Shown here: piece by piece, positions 43,310 through 52,626 of the stretch
Position numbering within the stretch: position 1 is the first letter of the stretch
Layout of the letters: every line of letters starts with the position of its first letter
Assembly (NCBI GenBank): GCA_040414485.1
Contig: JBEDUK010000061.1
Location: 10,678-74,677, forward strand
Origin: JBEDUK01 sp040414485
GTDB lineage: Bacteria > Actinomycetota > UBA4738
Length of the DNA: 64,000 nt
Direction: 5' to 3'
Made by a program: the position numbers and the translations under genes
Notes under the pieces: model-generated
What the model saw: only the letters and a program-made list of their open reading frames with translations
Databases searched by the model: none
What the model was told of the DNA's origin: nothing

Positions 43310-44410
43310 GTGAAGTTCAAGTGTGATCGGGACGTCCTCTCGGACGCGCTCCAGACGGTCCAGCGGGCCGTTTCGTCCAGGCCCGGCATCCCGGCCCTGA
43401 CCGGAGTCCTGATGAACGCCACCGGGTCCGAGCTGGTGCTCGCCACCACGGACCTCGAGGTGTCGGCACGGTTCCGTCTGGATGTCCAGGTGCAGGAAGA
43501 CGGGGTCGCCCTTGTGCCCGCCCGCCTACTCGCGGACATGGTGAAGAGCTTCGAGCCGGCTCCGGTCGAGTTCGAGGCGAAGGACGGCCAGGCCACCGTC
43601 GTGTCCAGCAACTATCGGGGGACCATCCGCTGTCTGCCGGCGGAGGACTTCCCGATCCTTCAGGATCCGTCGGGGACCCAGGTGACGGTCGCCGCCGACG
43701 CGTTCTCCGAGGGCGTCACCCAGGTCACGCGCGCCGCGTCACGGGACGAGGCCAGACCGATCCTGACCGGCGTGCTCCTGGAGATCACCCCGGAGGGCCT
43801 CACGCTGGTGGCAACCGACTCGTACCGTCTGGCGCTCCGCGAGCTCACTGCCACCGCGCAGGGCGAAGCCAAGGCCCTCGTGCCGGAGCGGGCACTCGCG
43901 GAGGCCGGCCGCGCGGCGGGCGGCGACGAGAAGCGCGAGATCACGCTCTTCGTCGATCAGTCGTCCGTGTCGTTCCAGGTCAGCAACGTGACCCTCTCGT
44001 CCCGCCTGATCGAAGGCGAGTTCCCGAACTACCGGCAGTTGCTCCCCGAGGCGTACGAGAACCGCCTGTCCGCCTCCCGCCAGCAGTTCCTCGACGCCGT
44101 CCGGCGCGTCGGGTTGCTCGCGCGCGAGAGCTCTCCGGTGAAGATGGAGTTCAACGCGCTGGGCATTCGGCTGACGTCCTCATCGCCGGACCTCGGAACC
44201 GCCGTCGAGGTGGTCGAGGCGCAGTACGAGGGCCAGGACCTGGTGGCGGCGTTCAACCCGCAGTACCTCGCGGACGGCCTGACGGCCGCTGCCGGGGAGC
44301 GGATCGCGATCGAGGTCAGGGACGGCCTGAAGCCGGCCATCGTCAAGGGCGAGAGCGAGGAGTTCCTGTATCTGGTGATGCCCGTCCGCCTGCCCGCCCA
44401 CGTCGGCTGA
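43310..44410 (+). CDS. dnaN: DNA polymerase III sliding clamp (beta subunit)
   Basis: A 366-residue clamp with three topologically equal domains. The N-terminal KFKCDRDVLSDALQTVQRAV, PILTGVLLEITPEGLTLVATDSYRLA (about residues 150-175) and the end FLYLVMPVRLPAHVG, where the hydrophobic partner-binding pocket lies, match the family. The GTG start has GGGAGG 6 bases upstream. It encircles DNA to tether polymerase. It lies immediately after the putative oriC. Confidence 0.96.
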   Translation: MKFKCDRDVLSDALQTVQRAVSSRPGIPALTGVLMNATGSELVLATTDLEVSARFRLDVQVQEDGVALVPARLLADMVKSFEPAPVEFEAKDGQATVVSSNYRGTIRCLPAEDFPILQDPSGTQVTVAADAFSEGVTQVTRAASRDEARPILTGVLLEITPEGLTLVATDSYRLALRELTATAQGEAKALVPERALAEAGRAAGGDEKREITLFVDQSSVSFQVSNVTLSSRLIEGEFPNYRQLLPEAYENRLSASRQQFLDAVRRVGLLARESSPVKMEFNALGIRLTSSSPDLGTAVEVVEAQYEGQDLVAAFNPQYLADGLTAAAGERIAIEVRDGLKPAIVKGESEEFLYLVMPVRLPAHVG

Positions 44411-44416
44411 AGCCCG

Positions 44417-44422
44417 TAGGCT
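44417..44422 (+). promoter_or_regulatory. -10 box of recF
   Basis: TAGGCT ends 7 bases before the recF GTG at 44430; no ribosome site, so a leaderless start is likely. Confidence 0.4.
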
Positions 44423-44429
44423 CCGAAGG

Positions 44430-45539
44430 GTGCGGCTGGCCTGGATCGAAGCGCGCGACTTTCGGAACCATCGGGAGACGGTCCTGGAGGTCCCGTCGGG
44501 CCTCGTCGCGGTCGTCGGGCCGAACGGACAGGGCAAGACGAACCTGCTCGAAGCCATGCACTACCTGTGCGCGCTGGCGTCGCCCCGCGTCCATTCGGAC
44601 ATGCCTCTGGTCCGGATCGGAGCTCCGTCAGCGGTCCTGCGCGGGGAGGTCGTCACGGAGACCGGCCGGTTCCTGATCGAGGTGGAGGTCAGGCCCACCG
44701 GCCAGAACCGCGTCCAGGTCAACCGGACGGCGGTGCGCCGCCGGCGCGACCTTCGCGCCTCGGTCAGGGCCGTGTTCAGCGGGCCGGACGATCTGTCCGT
44801 CATCCAGGGCGATCCGGATCAGCGCCGCCGGTTCATGGACGAGACGCTCGTCACGCTGTGGCCTGCCCGCGAGCCGGCCCTGACCGCCTACGAGCGGACG
44901 CTTCGCCAACGCAATCGGCTGCTGAAGGACTGGGACGGTCGCGGGCGTGAGCCCGAGGGCCTCTCCGGGTGGGATGCGCAGCTGGTGGGCGCCGGGGCCG
45001 CGGTGACCGCGCTCCGGGCGCAGGCTGTTCGGGCGATCAAGCCGAAGGCGGCGGTCGAGTTCTCCGCCCTCACCGGCAACCCGAAGGAGACGCTCGTGGG
45101 CACCTACATTCCTTCGGTGCCCGGAGGGGAGGCCGCGGACACGCCCGACGAGGTGACGCCGTCATACGAACAGCGGCTTGCCGAGCGCCGCCAGGACGAA
45201 CTGATCCGAAGAACCTCGCTGGTCGGCCCACATCGCGACGACCTCGGGCTGGAGGTCGAAGGCCTGGTCGCACGGGGATTCGCGTCGCACGGCGAGGCCT
45301 GGGGCGCGGCCGTCGCGCTCAGGCTGGCGCTGGCGGGCGCCACCACGGAGGAGGTCGGCGAGCCGCCGATCACCTACCTGGACGATCCGTTCTCGCCGTT
45401 CGATCCGGAGCGCCGGGCCCGCATGGCGTCCTCGCTCGCCGGGCGCGGCCAGGTCTTCCTGGCCGTTCCGGACGACGCGCAGGTGCCGAACGAAGCGGCC
45501 GTGTGGCGGGTCAAGGAGGGCTCGGTGACGGTCGAATGA
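44430..45539 (+). CDS. recF: DNA replication and repair protein RecF
   Basis: A 369-residue SMC-like ATPase. Walker A is GPNGQGKTNLLEAMHYL, near residue 31, and LSGWDAQLVGAGAAV precedes the signature region; the Walker B region is YLDDPFSPFDPERRARM and the ABC-type signature SHGEAWGAAVALRLAL. It helps load RecA at gaps with RecO and RecR. The usual gnd gene between dnaN and recF is absent. Its stop overlaps the DUF721 gene by ATGA. Confidence 0.93.
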   Translation: MRLAWIEARDFRNHRETVLEVPSGLVAVVGPNGQGKTNLLEAMHYLCALASPRVHSDMPLVRIGAPSAVLRGEVVTETGRFLIEVEVRPTGQNRVQVNRTAVRRRRDLRASVRAVFSGPDDLSVIQGDPDQRRRFMDETLVTLWPAREPALTAYERTLRQRNRLLKDWDGRGREPEGLSGWDAQLVGAGAAVTALRAQAVRAIKPKAAVEFSALTGNPKETLVGTYIPSVPGGEAADTPDEVTPSYEQRLAERRQDELIRRTSLVGPHRDDLGLEVEGLVARGFASHGEAWGAAVALRLALAGATTEEVGEPPITYLDDPFSPFDPERRARMASSLAGRGQVFLAVPDDAQVPNEAAVWRVKEGSVTVE

Positions 45540-45964
45540 CCGAGCGACCCTCGCGCCGACCTCGCGCGTCCCGCAGAACGCCTACGTGGACGCCGCCGTG
45601 GCGCGCGGGCATGCCGATCCCGCCGAAGGAGGATCCCGCCGCTGAAGGCGCGGGGGCGCCCAAGCCGATCGGGGACGTGCTGGAGAGCCTGCTCGGGTCT
45701 GAGGCGCGGTTCCGAACCGGACTCGCCACCGGCGACCTCGGGCGCCGCTGGAGCGATGTCGTCGGGGAGCCGCTGGCCGCCGAGACGGCGCCCGGCGGCA
45801 TCGACGAGACCGGCGTCCTGACCGTGCGCGTGTCGTCCACGGCGTGGGCGACGCAGATCCGTTTCCTCGCGCCGACGGTCGTCACCAACGCGAACGACGT
45901 CCTGGGGCGGGCGGCCGTGAGCGGGATCCGCGTCGTTGTGGGGACCGCGGTCCCGCCCACGTAA
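45536..45964 (+). CDS. DUF721/DciA family protein
   Basis: A 142-residue protein. A basic Arg/Pro-rich N-terminus (about 45 residues) is followed by the DUF721 domain: IGDVLESLLGSEARFRTGL, then RRWSDVVGEPLAAETAP and LTVRVSSTAWATQIRFLAP. The relative DciA loads or positions the replicative helicase in bacteria lacking DnaC. It starts in an ATGA overlap with recF, a position shared with Rv0004. No metal motif is present. Confidence 0.85.
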   Translation: MTERPSRRPRASRRTPTWTPPWRAGMPIPPKEDPAAEGAGAPKPIGDVLESLLGSEARFRTGLATGDLGRRWSDVVGEPLAAETAPGGIDETGVLTVRVSSTAWATQIRFLAPTVVTNANDVLGRAAVSGIRVVVGTAVPPT

Positions 45965-46071
45965 TCGAGGCGAGGCGGAGGGTCACTTCTGGGCCCCGTT
46001 GGGCGTTCGGACGCACGCCGTGCGGGCACGAAACAGCCTCAATGGCGAGCCGGAATGTCGCCCGCGCATGT

Positions 46072-46077
46072 TAGAAT
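46072..46077 (+). promoter_or_regulatory. gyrB -10 box
   Basis: TAGAAT, a strong actinobacterial -10, 67 bases before the gyrB ATG. The expected -35 position (around 46049) shows no consensus. Confidence 0.5.
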
Positions 46078-46144
46078 ACGTGGCAGTTGGAACCACCCGC
46101 CCGTGGTCCCATTTCCCCCCTCGGGAAGCCATCGCGGGTGGAGC

Positions 46145-48088
46145 ATGCCCCGCATCGGAGGTGGAGTGGCGAGCCCTGCTGGAGAGATCTCATACGGCGC
46201 TGAGGACATCACGGTACTGGAGGGTCTGGAGCCGGTCCGGAAGCGCCCGGGGATGTACATCGGGTCCACCGGGCCCCGCGGCCTCCACCACCTGGTGTAC
46301 GAAGTGGTGGACAACTCCATCGACGAGGCGCTCGGGGGATTCTGTTCGAAGATCCTCGTTCGGGTGCTCGCCGATGGGGGCGTCCAGGTGGTCGACAACG
46401 GCCGTGGGATTCCCGTCGACCCCATCCCCGGCCGCCGCGACCGCAAGCCCGCGGTCGAGATCGTCCTGACCACGCTGCACGCCGGCGGGAAGTTCGGCGG
46501 AGAGTCCTACGCGGTGTCCGGCGGGCTGCATGGCGTGGGCGTTTCGGTCGTGAACGCCCTCTCGCGGCGCCTGATCGTCGAGGTCGCACGCCAGGGCTTC
46601 CTGTGGCGTCAGGAGCTCGAACGCGGCCGTCCGGTCACCAAGCTCGAACGCGTCAAGCCCTCCACGAAGACCGGCACCACGGTGACGTTCTGGCCCGACC
46701 CGGCCGTGTTCACGGACACGGTGGAGTTCAACCGGGCGACGCTGTCGGAGCGCCTCCACGAGCAGTCGTTCCTCGTCCGCGGCGTCGAGATCGCGCTCGT
46801 CGACGAGCGCGAGGACCCGGCCTGGCGAGCGGTGTACAAGGCGAGCGGCGGCCTTTCGGACTTCGTCCGGTTCGTCGCGCAGGGCAAGGATCCGCTGCAT
46901 TCGAAGGTCATCCACTTCACGCGGGAGGGCGAGCGCAGCGAGGTCGACGTGGCCATGCAGTGGAACACCGGGTTCGCCGAATCGCTCCACACTTTTGCTA
47001 ATACTATTAACACTCACGAAGGCGGCATGCATGAGGAGGGCTTCAAGAAGGCCCTCACCAACGTGATCAACCGCTACGCCCGCACGAAGGGCCTGCTCAA
47101 GGAGAAGGACGACAACCTTCTGGGCGAGGACATCCGCGAAGGCCTGACGGCCATCGTGGCCGTGAAGCTCGCCGAGCCCCAGTTCGAAGGACAGACGAAG
47201 ACGAAGCTCGGCAACACCGAGATGCGGTCCTTCGTCGAGACGACGGTCAACGACCTGCTCATGACCTGGCTCGAGGAGAACCCCACCGAGGCGAAGCGGA
47301 TCATCACGAAGGGCCAGCAGGCGGCGAAGGCGCGGATCGCCGCGCGCCAGGCGCGAGATCTCACCCGCCGCAAAGGCCTGCTCGGGTCGAGCTCGCTGCC
47401 CGGCAAGCTGGCGGACTGCCAGCTCACCGACGCCGACGTCTGCGAGATCTTCATCGTGGAGGGCGACTCGGCCGGCGGCTCCGCCAAGCAGGCCCGCGAG
47501 CGGTCGTTCCAGGCGATCCTGCCCATCCGGGGCAAGATCCTGAACGTGGAGAAGGCGCGCCTGCACAAGGTGCTGGAGAACCTCGAGATCCAGGCCCTGA
47601 TCAGCGCGATCGGCACGGGCGTCGGGGAGGAGTTCGACATCTCCAAGGCGCGGTACGGAAAGATCGCGATCCTCGCGGATGCCGACGTGGACGGCGCGCA
47701 CATCCGGACGCTGCTGCTCACGTTCTTCTTCCGGTGGCTGAAGGACCTGATCGAGGCGGGCAAGATCTACATCGCCCAGCCGCCGCTGTACCGCGTGAAG
47801 GTCGGCGGCAAGGTCACCTACCTCAAGGACGACAAGGAGCTCGAGGACTTCCGGGCCGGCAACGGCGAGCGCAAGCTGGACATCCAGCGGTTCAAGGGGC
47901 TCGCCGAGATGGAGGCCGAACAGCTCTGGGAGACCACCATGGACCCGGAGACGCGGAACCTCGTGCAGGTCACGCTGGAGGATGCCGCCGCGGCCGACCG
48001 GCTGTTCAGCATCCTGATGGGTGAGGACGTCGAGGGCCGCCGCGAGTTCATCCAGCAGAACGCCAAGTACGCGTTCATCGACACGTAA
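46145..48088 (+). CDS. gyrB: DNA gyrase subunit B
   Basis: A 647-residue ATPase subunit of the type II topoisomerase. The GHKL ATP site shows EVVDNSIDEAL and VDNGRGIPVD, plus HAGGKFGGESYAVSGGLHGVGVSVVNAL (about residues 115-142). The TOPRIM domain has FIVEGDSAGGSAKQAR, and DADVDGAHIRTLLLTFFFR binds Mg2+. The end QNAKYAFIDT is typical. The ATG at 46145 is preferred; a GTG at 46166 with GGAGG is an alternative. gyrA follows after 35 bases, so both are co-transcribed. Confidence 0.95.
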   Translation: MPRIGGGVASPAGEISYGAEDITVLEGLEPVRKRPGMYIGSTGPRGLHHLVYEVVDNSIDEALGGFCSKILVRVLADGGVQVVDNGRGIPVDPIPGRRDRKPAVEIVLTTLHAGGKFGGESYAVSGGLHGVGVSVVNALSRRLIVEVARQGFLWRQELERGRPVTKLERVKPSTKTGTTVTFWPDPAVFTDTVEFNRATLSERLHEQSFLVRGVEIALVDEREDPAWRAVYKASGGLSDFVRFVAQGKDPLHSKVIHFTREGERSEVDVAMQWNTGFAESLHTFANTINTHEGGMHEEGFKKALTNVINRYARTKGLLKEKDDNLLGEDIREGLTAIVAVKLAEPQFEGQTKTKLGNTEMRSFVETTVNDLLMTWLEENPTEAKRIITKGQQAAKARIAARQARDLTRRKGLLGSSSLPGKLADCQLTDADVCEIFIVEGDSAGGSAKQARERSFQAILPIRGKILNVEKARLHKVLENLEIQALISAIGTGVGEEFDISKARYGKIAILADADVDGAHIRTLLLTFFFRWLKDLIEAGKIYIAQPPLYRVKVGGKVTYLKDDKELEDFRAGNGERKLDIQRFKGLAEMEAEQLWETTMDPETRNLVQVTLEDAAAADRLFSILMGEDVEGRREFIQQNAKYAFIDT

Positions 48089-48123
48089 GGGCCGGTCCGC
48101 GGCCTCGCAGGGGCGAATCGCAC

Positions 48124-51100
48124 ATGGCAGTCGAACCGAACCAGATCGAACAGCGCGTGATCGACGAGGAGATCTCCTCCTCGTTCATCGACTACGCCAT
48201 GTCGGTGATCGTCTCGCGCGCGCTTCCCGACGCGCGGGACGGCCTGAAGCCGGTCCACCGGCGCATCGTCTACGCGATGATGGAAAGCGGGCTGATCCCG
48301 GCGAACCCGCGCCGGAAGTCCGCTGCGGCCGTCGGGGACGTGATCAAGAAGTACCACCCTCACGGCGAGGGCGCGGTCTACGACGCGCTGGTCCGGATGG
48401 CCCAGGACTTCTCGCTCCGCTACCCGCTGGTCGATCCGCAGGGGAACTTCGGCACGATCGACGGCGATCCGGCAGGCGCCATGAGGTATTGCGTGACCGG
48501 CGACGGCCTGGTGCGCCTGTCCGACGCAACCGTGCGGCTCGCCGACCTGGCGGCCGGGATGCGCGAGAGCTCCGAGCTCGACGTCGATCTGAAGGTCCTC
48601 GATCGGCAGGGCGACCTGCAGAGGGTCACGAAGCTGTTCCACTCGGGATCGCATCCCACGCTCGCGCTCCGGACAAACGAGGGGCTCCGGCTCACCGGCA
48701 CCCGGAATCACCCGCTGCTCTGCCTCGTGGACGTCCTGGGCGTGCCGCTGCTCGTCTGGAAGCTCCTCCAGGAGATCCGAACCGGCGACCGCGTGGCGGT
48801 GCTCCGCCGCGCCGCGGACGAGGACGGAGTTCTGGCGGCAGATCAGGATGACCTTGCGCTCTTGGCGGGGGCGTTCGTCTCGGAAGGGTGGGCGTCCGAA
48901 CGCCGCGCCGGCTTCAACGACGTGGACTCCGATTTCTTCGGTCATGTCGCCGGCGCGTACGACCGCATCGTGGGCGGTCCTCGCTACGTCTACCGAAGGG
49001 TGATCCGCTCAGGCAGCCTTCTGCACGAACTGGACGTCCAGGACATGTCCTCTTTCCGAACCTCTCCGCTGGCGGAGATGATCGGGATGAGAAGCGATGC
49101 GAAGTGCGTGCCGTCGTTCGTGTGGCGCGCGAGCCCGGCGTTCAAGCGACGCTTCCTCCAGGCGTTGTTCGAAGGAGACGGCTCCTCGTCGTTGTTGCCC
49201 CGCAAGTCCGTCCAGATCTCGTATTCGACCCGGAGCGCGACCCTCGCGGCTGAAGTCCAGCAGCTCCTTCTGGAGTTCGGCGTGATCTCGACGCAGAGCC
49301 TGAACGCTCGCGGGGAATGGAAGCTCGTGATCTCGAATCGTCGAGACGCCCGGTTGTTCGCCGCACGCGTCGGCTTTCACGGGCGGAAGCAGGCCAAGCT
49401 GGCGCGCGACCTCGCTTTCCTGCCCGCACACGTGGGGCGCAGCCTGGATCGCATACCCGAGCTCGCCGCCTACCTGAGGCGCGAAGGCGCGACCGATCCG
49501 CTCGACGTGGCGTGGCTCCGCAAGCACGACGTCGACCTCGTCGAGAGCTGGGAGCGGGCGGACACCCGCGAAGAGCTGCTCGCCCACGTCACGCGCGACG
49601 AGGCACGGGCGGTCATCGAACCCCTCACCGGCGGCTCGTATTACTTCGCGACCGTCGCATCGATCGAGGACGCCGGCGTGCAGCCGGTGTTCTCTCTGCG
49701 GGTCGAGTCGGCGGACCACTCGTTCATCGCCAACGGCCTCGTCAGTCACAACACCGAAGCACGACTGGCGCCGCTCGCCATGGAGCTCCTGCGCGACATC
49801 GACGCGGAGACCGTCGACTTCATCCCGAACTTCGACGGCTACGAGCAGGAGCCCACGGTGCTGCCGTCGCGGTTCCCGAATCTACTGGTCAACGGCTCGT
49901 CAGGTATCGCCGTCGGCATGGCCACCAACATCCCGCCCCACAACCTCGGGGAGGTCATCGACGCATGCGTGGTGATGATCGACGACCCCGAGGCGACGCT
50001 CCGGGATCTGATGAAGAAAGTAAAGGGACCTGACTTTCCGACCGCCGGCATCATCATGGGCCGCGACGGCATCCGACAGGCCTTCGAGACGGGTCGCGGC
50101 TCGGTCCGGATGCGCGCCCGAGTGACGATCGAGGAGACGCGCCAGGCCCGCGAGCAGATCGTCGTGACCGAGATCCCGTACATGGTGAACAAGGCGAGGC
50201 TGGCCGAGAAGATCGCGACGCTCGTCGACAACCGGCGGATCGCCGATATCGCCGACGTCCGCGACGAATCAAGCAAGCGCGGAGGCATGCGGCTGGTGCT
50301 TCCGCTCCGCAAGGGCGCCAACGCGCACGTGGTTCTGAACCAGCTGTACAAGCACACGCAGCTGCAGGACACGTTCGGCGTGAACATGGTCGCGCTGGTC
50401 GACGGCGTGCCGCGAACGCTGGGTCTGGTCGATCTGATCAGGCACTACATCGCCCACCAGGTCGAGGTCACCACCCGACGCAGCCGGTACCTGCTCCGCC
50501 AGGCGGAGGAACGCGACCACGTCATCCAGGGCTATCTGATCGCGCTGGCGAACATCGACGAGGTCATCGCCATCATCCGCGGCGCCGACGACACGCCGGA
50601 CGCGCGCGCGAAGCTCATGCAGCGCTTCGAGCTTTCGGACATCCAGGCGAACGCCATCCTCGACATGCCGCTGAAGCGGCTGACCAGGCTCTCGCGCGAG
50701 GAGCTCGAACAGCAGCATCGCGACCTCCTGGCGCAGATCGCGTACCTGCAGGATCTTCTGGCTCATCCGGAGAAGCTGCTCGGCGTCGTCAAGGAGGAGC
50801 TTCTCGAGATCCGCAAGAAGTACTCGGACGAACGCCGGACCGAGATCCGCGCGGACGAGGGCGATCTCGACGTCGAGGACCTGATCCAGGAGCAGGACGT
50901 GATCATCACGATCACGCGGACCGGCTACGTCAAGCGGCTGCCCATGGAGGCGTACCGCCGCCAGGGCCGCGGCGGCAAGGGCGTGATCGGCGGGAACCTC
51001 AAGGCGGACGACATCATCAGCCAGGTGTTCACCACCACGACGCATCACTGGCTCCTGGTGTTCACCAACAAGGGCAAGGTCTATCGCGTGAAGGTTCACG

Positions 51101-51822
51101 AGGTTCCCGAGGCAACTCGCCAGGCACGGGGTACATATGTCGCGAACCTGCCGGGAATGACATTCGGACCGGACGAGCGCATCGCTGCCGTCATCGACAT
51201 CAAGGACTACGAAGGCGGGAAGTATCTGGTGTTCGCAACGAAGAACGGCCTGGTGAAGAAGACGGCGCTTCCGGAGTACGACTCGCCGCGGACGGGTCTG
51301 GCGGCCATCAACCTGCGCGACGGCGACGAGCTGATCTCCACGCTGCTCACGGACGGTCGCGACGACCTGGTGCTGGTGTCGCGGCAGGGCCAGGCCATCC
51401 GGTTCGGCGAAACCTCCGTCCGGCCGATGGGCCGCCAGACCGCCGGCGTGATCGGCATGCGTCTGCGCGAGGACGAGGTCATCGCCATGGTCGCAACCAG
51501 TCAGGGCGACGGCCTGCTCACCGTGACCGACAACGGGTTCGGCAAGCGCACGGACTTCGACGAATACCCCAAGAAGGGCCGCGGGGGCCTCGGCGTGAAG
51601 ACCGCCATGCTGACGTCGAAGGTCGGCAAGCTCGCCGGCGCGTTCGCCATCAGCAAGGAGCAGGACATCCTGGTGATCGCGAGCGACGGCCAGGTGATCA
51701 GGGTCGGCGCCACCCAGGTCCGCAAGGCCGGGCGGGCCACCCAGGGCGTTCGGGTGATGCGCCTTCAGCGCGGCCGTTCGGTGGCCGCCGTCGCGCCGGT
51801 GATCACCCAGATGGACGAATGA
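48124..51822 (+). CDS. gyrA: DNA gyrase subunit A containing an intein
   Basis: A 1232-residue precursor. The mature gyrase subunit is about 811 residues: residues 1-122 end at the catalytic Tyr122 (DPAGAMRY), and the extein resumes at Thr544 (TEARLAPLAMELLRDID). The GyrA-box RQGRGGKG and six-bladed C-terminal domain are intact. At the quinolone-determining region, Ser83 of E. coli is replaced by Gly83 (HGEGAVYD) while Asp87 is kept. It wraps and cuts DNA together with GyrB. Splicing of the intein is required for activity. Confidence 0.95.
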   Translation: MAVEPNQIEQRVIDEEISSSFIDYAMSVIVSRALPDARDGLKPVHRRIVYAMMESGLIPANPRRKSAAAVGDVIKKYHPHGEGAVYDALVRMAQDFSLRYPLVDPQGNFGTIDGDPAGAMRYCVTGDGLVRLSDATVRLADLAAGMRESSELDVDLKVLDRQGDLQRVTKLFHSGSHPTLALRTNEGLRLTGTRNHPLLCLVDVLGVPLLVWKLLQEIRTGDRVAVLRRAADEDGVLAADQDDLALLAGAFVSEGWASERRAGFNDVDSDFFGHVAGAYDRIVGGPRYVYRRVIRSGSLLHELDVQDMSSFRTSPLAEMIGMRSDAKCVPSFVWRASPAFKRRFLQALFEGDGSSSLLPRKSVQISYSTRSATLAAEVQQLLLEFGVISTQSLNARGEWKLVISNRRDARLFAARVGFHGRKQAKLARDLAFLPAHVGRSLDRIPELAAYLRREGATDPLDVAWLRKHDVDLVESWERADTREELLAHVTRDEARAVIEPLTGGSYYFATVASIEDAGVQPVFSLRVESADHSFIANGLVSHNTEARLAPLAMELLRDIDAETVDFIPNFDGYEQEPTVLPSRFPNLLVNGSSGIAVGMATNIPPHNLGEVIDACVVMIDDPEATLRDLMKKVKGPDFPTAGIIMGRDGIRQAFETGRGSVRMRARVTIEETRQAREQIVVTEIPYMVNKARLAEKIATLVDNRRIADIADVRDESSKRGGMRLVLPLRKGANAHVVLNQLYKHTQLQDTFGVNMVALVDGVPRTLGLVDLIRHYIAHQVEVTTRRSRYLLRQAEERDHVIQGYLIALANIDEVIAIIRGADDTPDARAKLMQRFELSDIQANAILDMPLKRLTRLSREELEQQHRDLLAQIAYLQDLLAHPEKLLGVVKEELLEIRKKYSDERRTEIRADEGDLDVEDLIQEQDVIITITRTGYVKRLPMEAYRRQGRGGKGVIGGNLKADDIISQVFTTTTHHWLLVFTNKGKVYRVKVHEVPEATRQARGTYVANLPGMTFGPDERIAAVIDIKDYEGGKYLVFATKNGLVKKTALPEYDSPRTGLAAINLRDGDELISTLLTDGRDDLVLVSRQGQAIRFGETSVRPMGRQTAGVIGMRLREDEVIAMVATSQGDGLLTVTDNGFGKRTDFDEYPKKGRGGLGVKTAMLTSKVGKLAGAFAISKEQDILVIASDGQVIRVGATQVRKAGRATQGVRVMRLQRGRSVAAVAPVITQMDE
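48490..49752 (+). mobile_element. GyrA class 1 intein with LAGLIDADG homing endonuclease
   Basis: A 421-residue in-frame insertion between Tyr122 and Thr544, the gyrA-a site used by mycobacterial inteins. Cys1 begins CVTGDGLVRLSD (block A), block B contains TRNHPLL with the catalytic His, and the C-terminal blocks read VFSLRVESADHSFIANG and end in VSHN with the final Asn and extein nucleophile Thr. Between them lie two LAGLIDADG helices, LLAGAFVSEG (about residue 246) and LQALFEGDG (about residue 345), each keeping one acidic residue. All splicing residues are present, so it should be active. Its codon use does not obviously differ from gyrA. Confidence 0.93.
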
Positions 51823-51870
51823 CGCCCGGCGGAAGTCGTAGGAAGGAACTGTTTCACCATGGTCCCCTGC

Positions 51871-51899
51871 TTGCCGATGACTCTGGAGACCGGTACAAC
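51871..51899 (+). promoter_or_regulatory. Promoter of the DUF3566 gene
   Basis: A -35 TTGCCG (51871-51876) and a -10 TACAAC (51894-51899) are separated by 17 bp, 24 bases before the ATG at 51923. Confidence 0.4.
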
Positions 51900-51922
51900 A
51901 GACGTCAGCGCGTGAGACCCTC

Positions 51923-52414
51923 ATGACGATCAGCGAGCAGGTGGACGTGATGGCCAGAACGAGCGAGCAGGTTGATGCCCCCCACATCGAGCGGCTCGAC
52001 CCGGAGCCCCCGGTCCGCGAGCCCGGCCCGCGCGGCCGCCCGAGGCCGGTGCCGCGCCGCACGCGCGTGGTCGTGCGGAAGGTGCAACCTTGGTCGGTGC
52101 TGAAGTTCTCGCTGCTGTTCTACTTCTGCCTGATGCTCGTGGTCATGTTCGCGCTGCTGATCCTGTACTGGATCATGGGGCTGACCGGCGTGCTCGATTC
52201 GCTCGGTCGGATCCTGCAGAACGCCGGCTTCGGGCCGCAGCCCGGGAAGGGCACGTTCCAGTTCAACGGTCCGTGGATGTTCGAACGTCTCTTCCTCATC
52301 GGCCTCATCAGCGTGGCCGTCTGGTCGCTGGTGAACCTGTTGGTCGCGGTGCTCTACAACCTCGTCTCGGACGTGGTCGGGGGCGTCTCCATGACGCTCA
52401 CCGAGAAGCGTTGA
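51923..52414 (+). CDS. DUF3566 transmembrane protein
   Basis: A 163-residue protein with a basic Pro/Arg-rich cytoplasmic start and two helices (about residues 65-90, LFYFCLMLVVMFALLILYWI, and 125-150, LFLIGLISVAVWSLVNLL) around a loop. The segment RVVVRKVQPWSVLKFSLLF and the end NLVSDVVGGVSMTLTE are the DUF3566 signature. The gene follows gyrA in most actinobacteria (Rv0007 in M. tuberculosis). The role is not established; a link to cell envelope assembly is often suggested from context. Confidence 0.88.
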   Translation: MTISEQVDVMARTSEQVDAPHIERLDPEPPVREPGPRGRPRPVPRRTRVVVRKVQPWSVLKFSLLFYFCLMLVVMFALLILYWIMGLTGVLDSLGRILQNAGFGPQPGKGTFQFNGPWMFERLFLIGLISVAVWSLVNLLVAVLYNLVSDVVGGVSMTLTEKR

Positions 52415-52457
52415 GGGCCTGATCAGGCCCGCGACCAGCGCATTCCGGCTCCAGCCT

Positions 52458-52487
52458 TTGACAGCCTTCGAAGGCCGCGGGTACGCT
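52458..52487 (+). promoter_or_regulatory. tRNA-Ile promoter
   Basis: A perfect -35 TTGACA (52458-52463) and a -10 TACGCT (52482-52487) with an 18-bp spacer, 43 bases before the tRNA. This is the best sigma-70 type promoter seen in the window. Confidence 0.7.
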
Positions 52488-52530
52488 TGGCCGGCCGGCG
52501 GCCGCAGGCCACGTCGCGGGCCTGGGCCCC

Positions 52531-52604
52531 GGGGCTGTAGCTCAGGCGGTTAGAGCGCATCCCTGATAAGGATGAGGTCGATGGTTCGAGTCCATCCAGC
52601 CCCA
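52531..52604 (+). tRNA. tRNA-Ile (anticodon GAU)
   Basis: A 74-base tRNA. Acceptor GGGGCTG pairs with CAGCCCC; the D arm has TAGCTCAGGCGGTTAGAGC. The anticodon loop CTGATAA is flanked by CATCC and GGATG; the T arm is GGTTCGAGTCC. The discriminator A is not followed by CCA, so the CCA enzyme must add it. It follows the DUF3566 gene as in mycobacteria. Confidence 0.97.
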
Positions 52605-52626
52605 CGCGACCGATGAGGAGGACCCC

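Noticed and set aside
46043..46075. 10-codon frame MASRNVARAC before gyrB
   Set aside because: Its stop codon is part of the gyrB -10 box, so it would not be transcribed from that promoter.
51850..51864. Half of a parS site (TGTTTCAC) between gyrA and DUF3566
   Set aside because: The second half (CATGGTCC) does not match the palindrome, so ParB is not expected to bind specifically.
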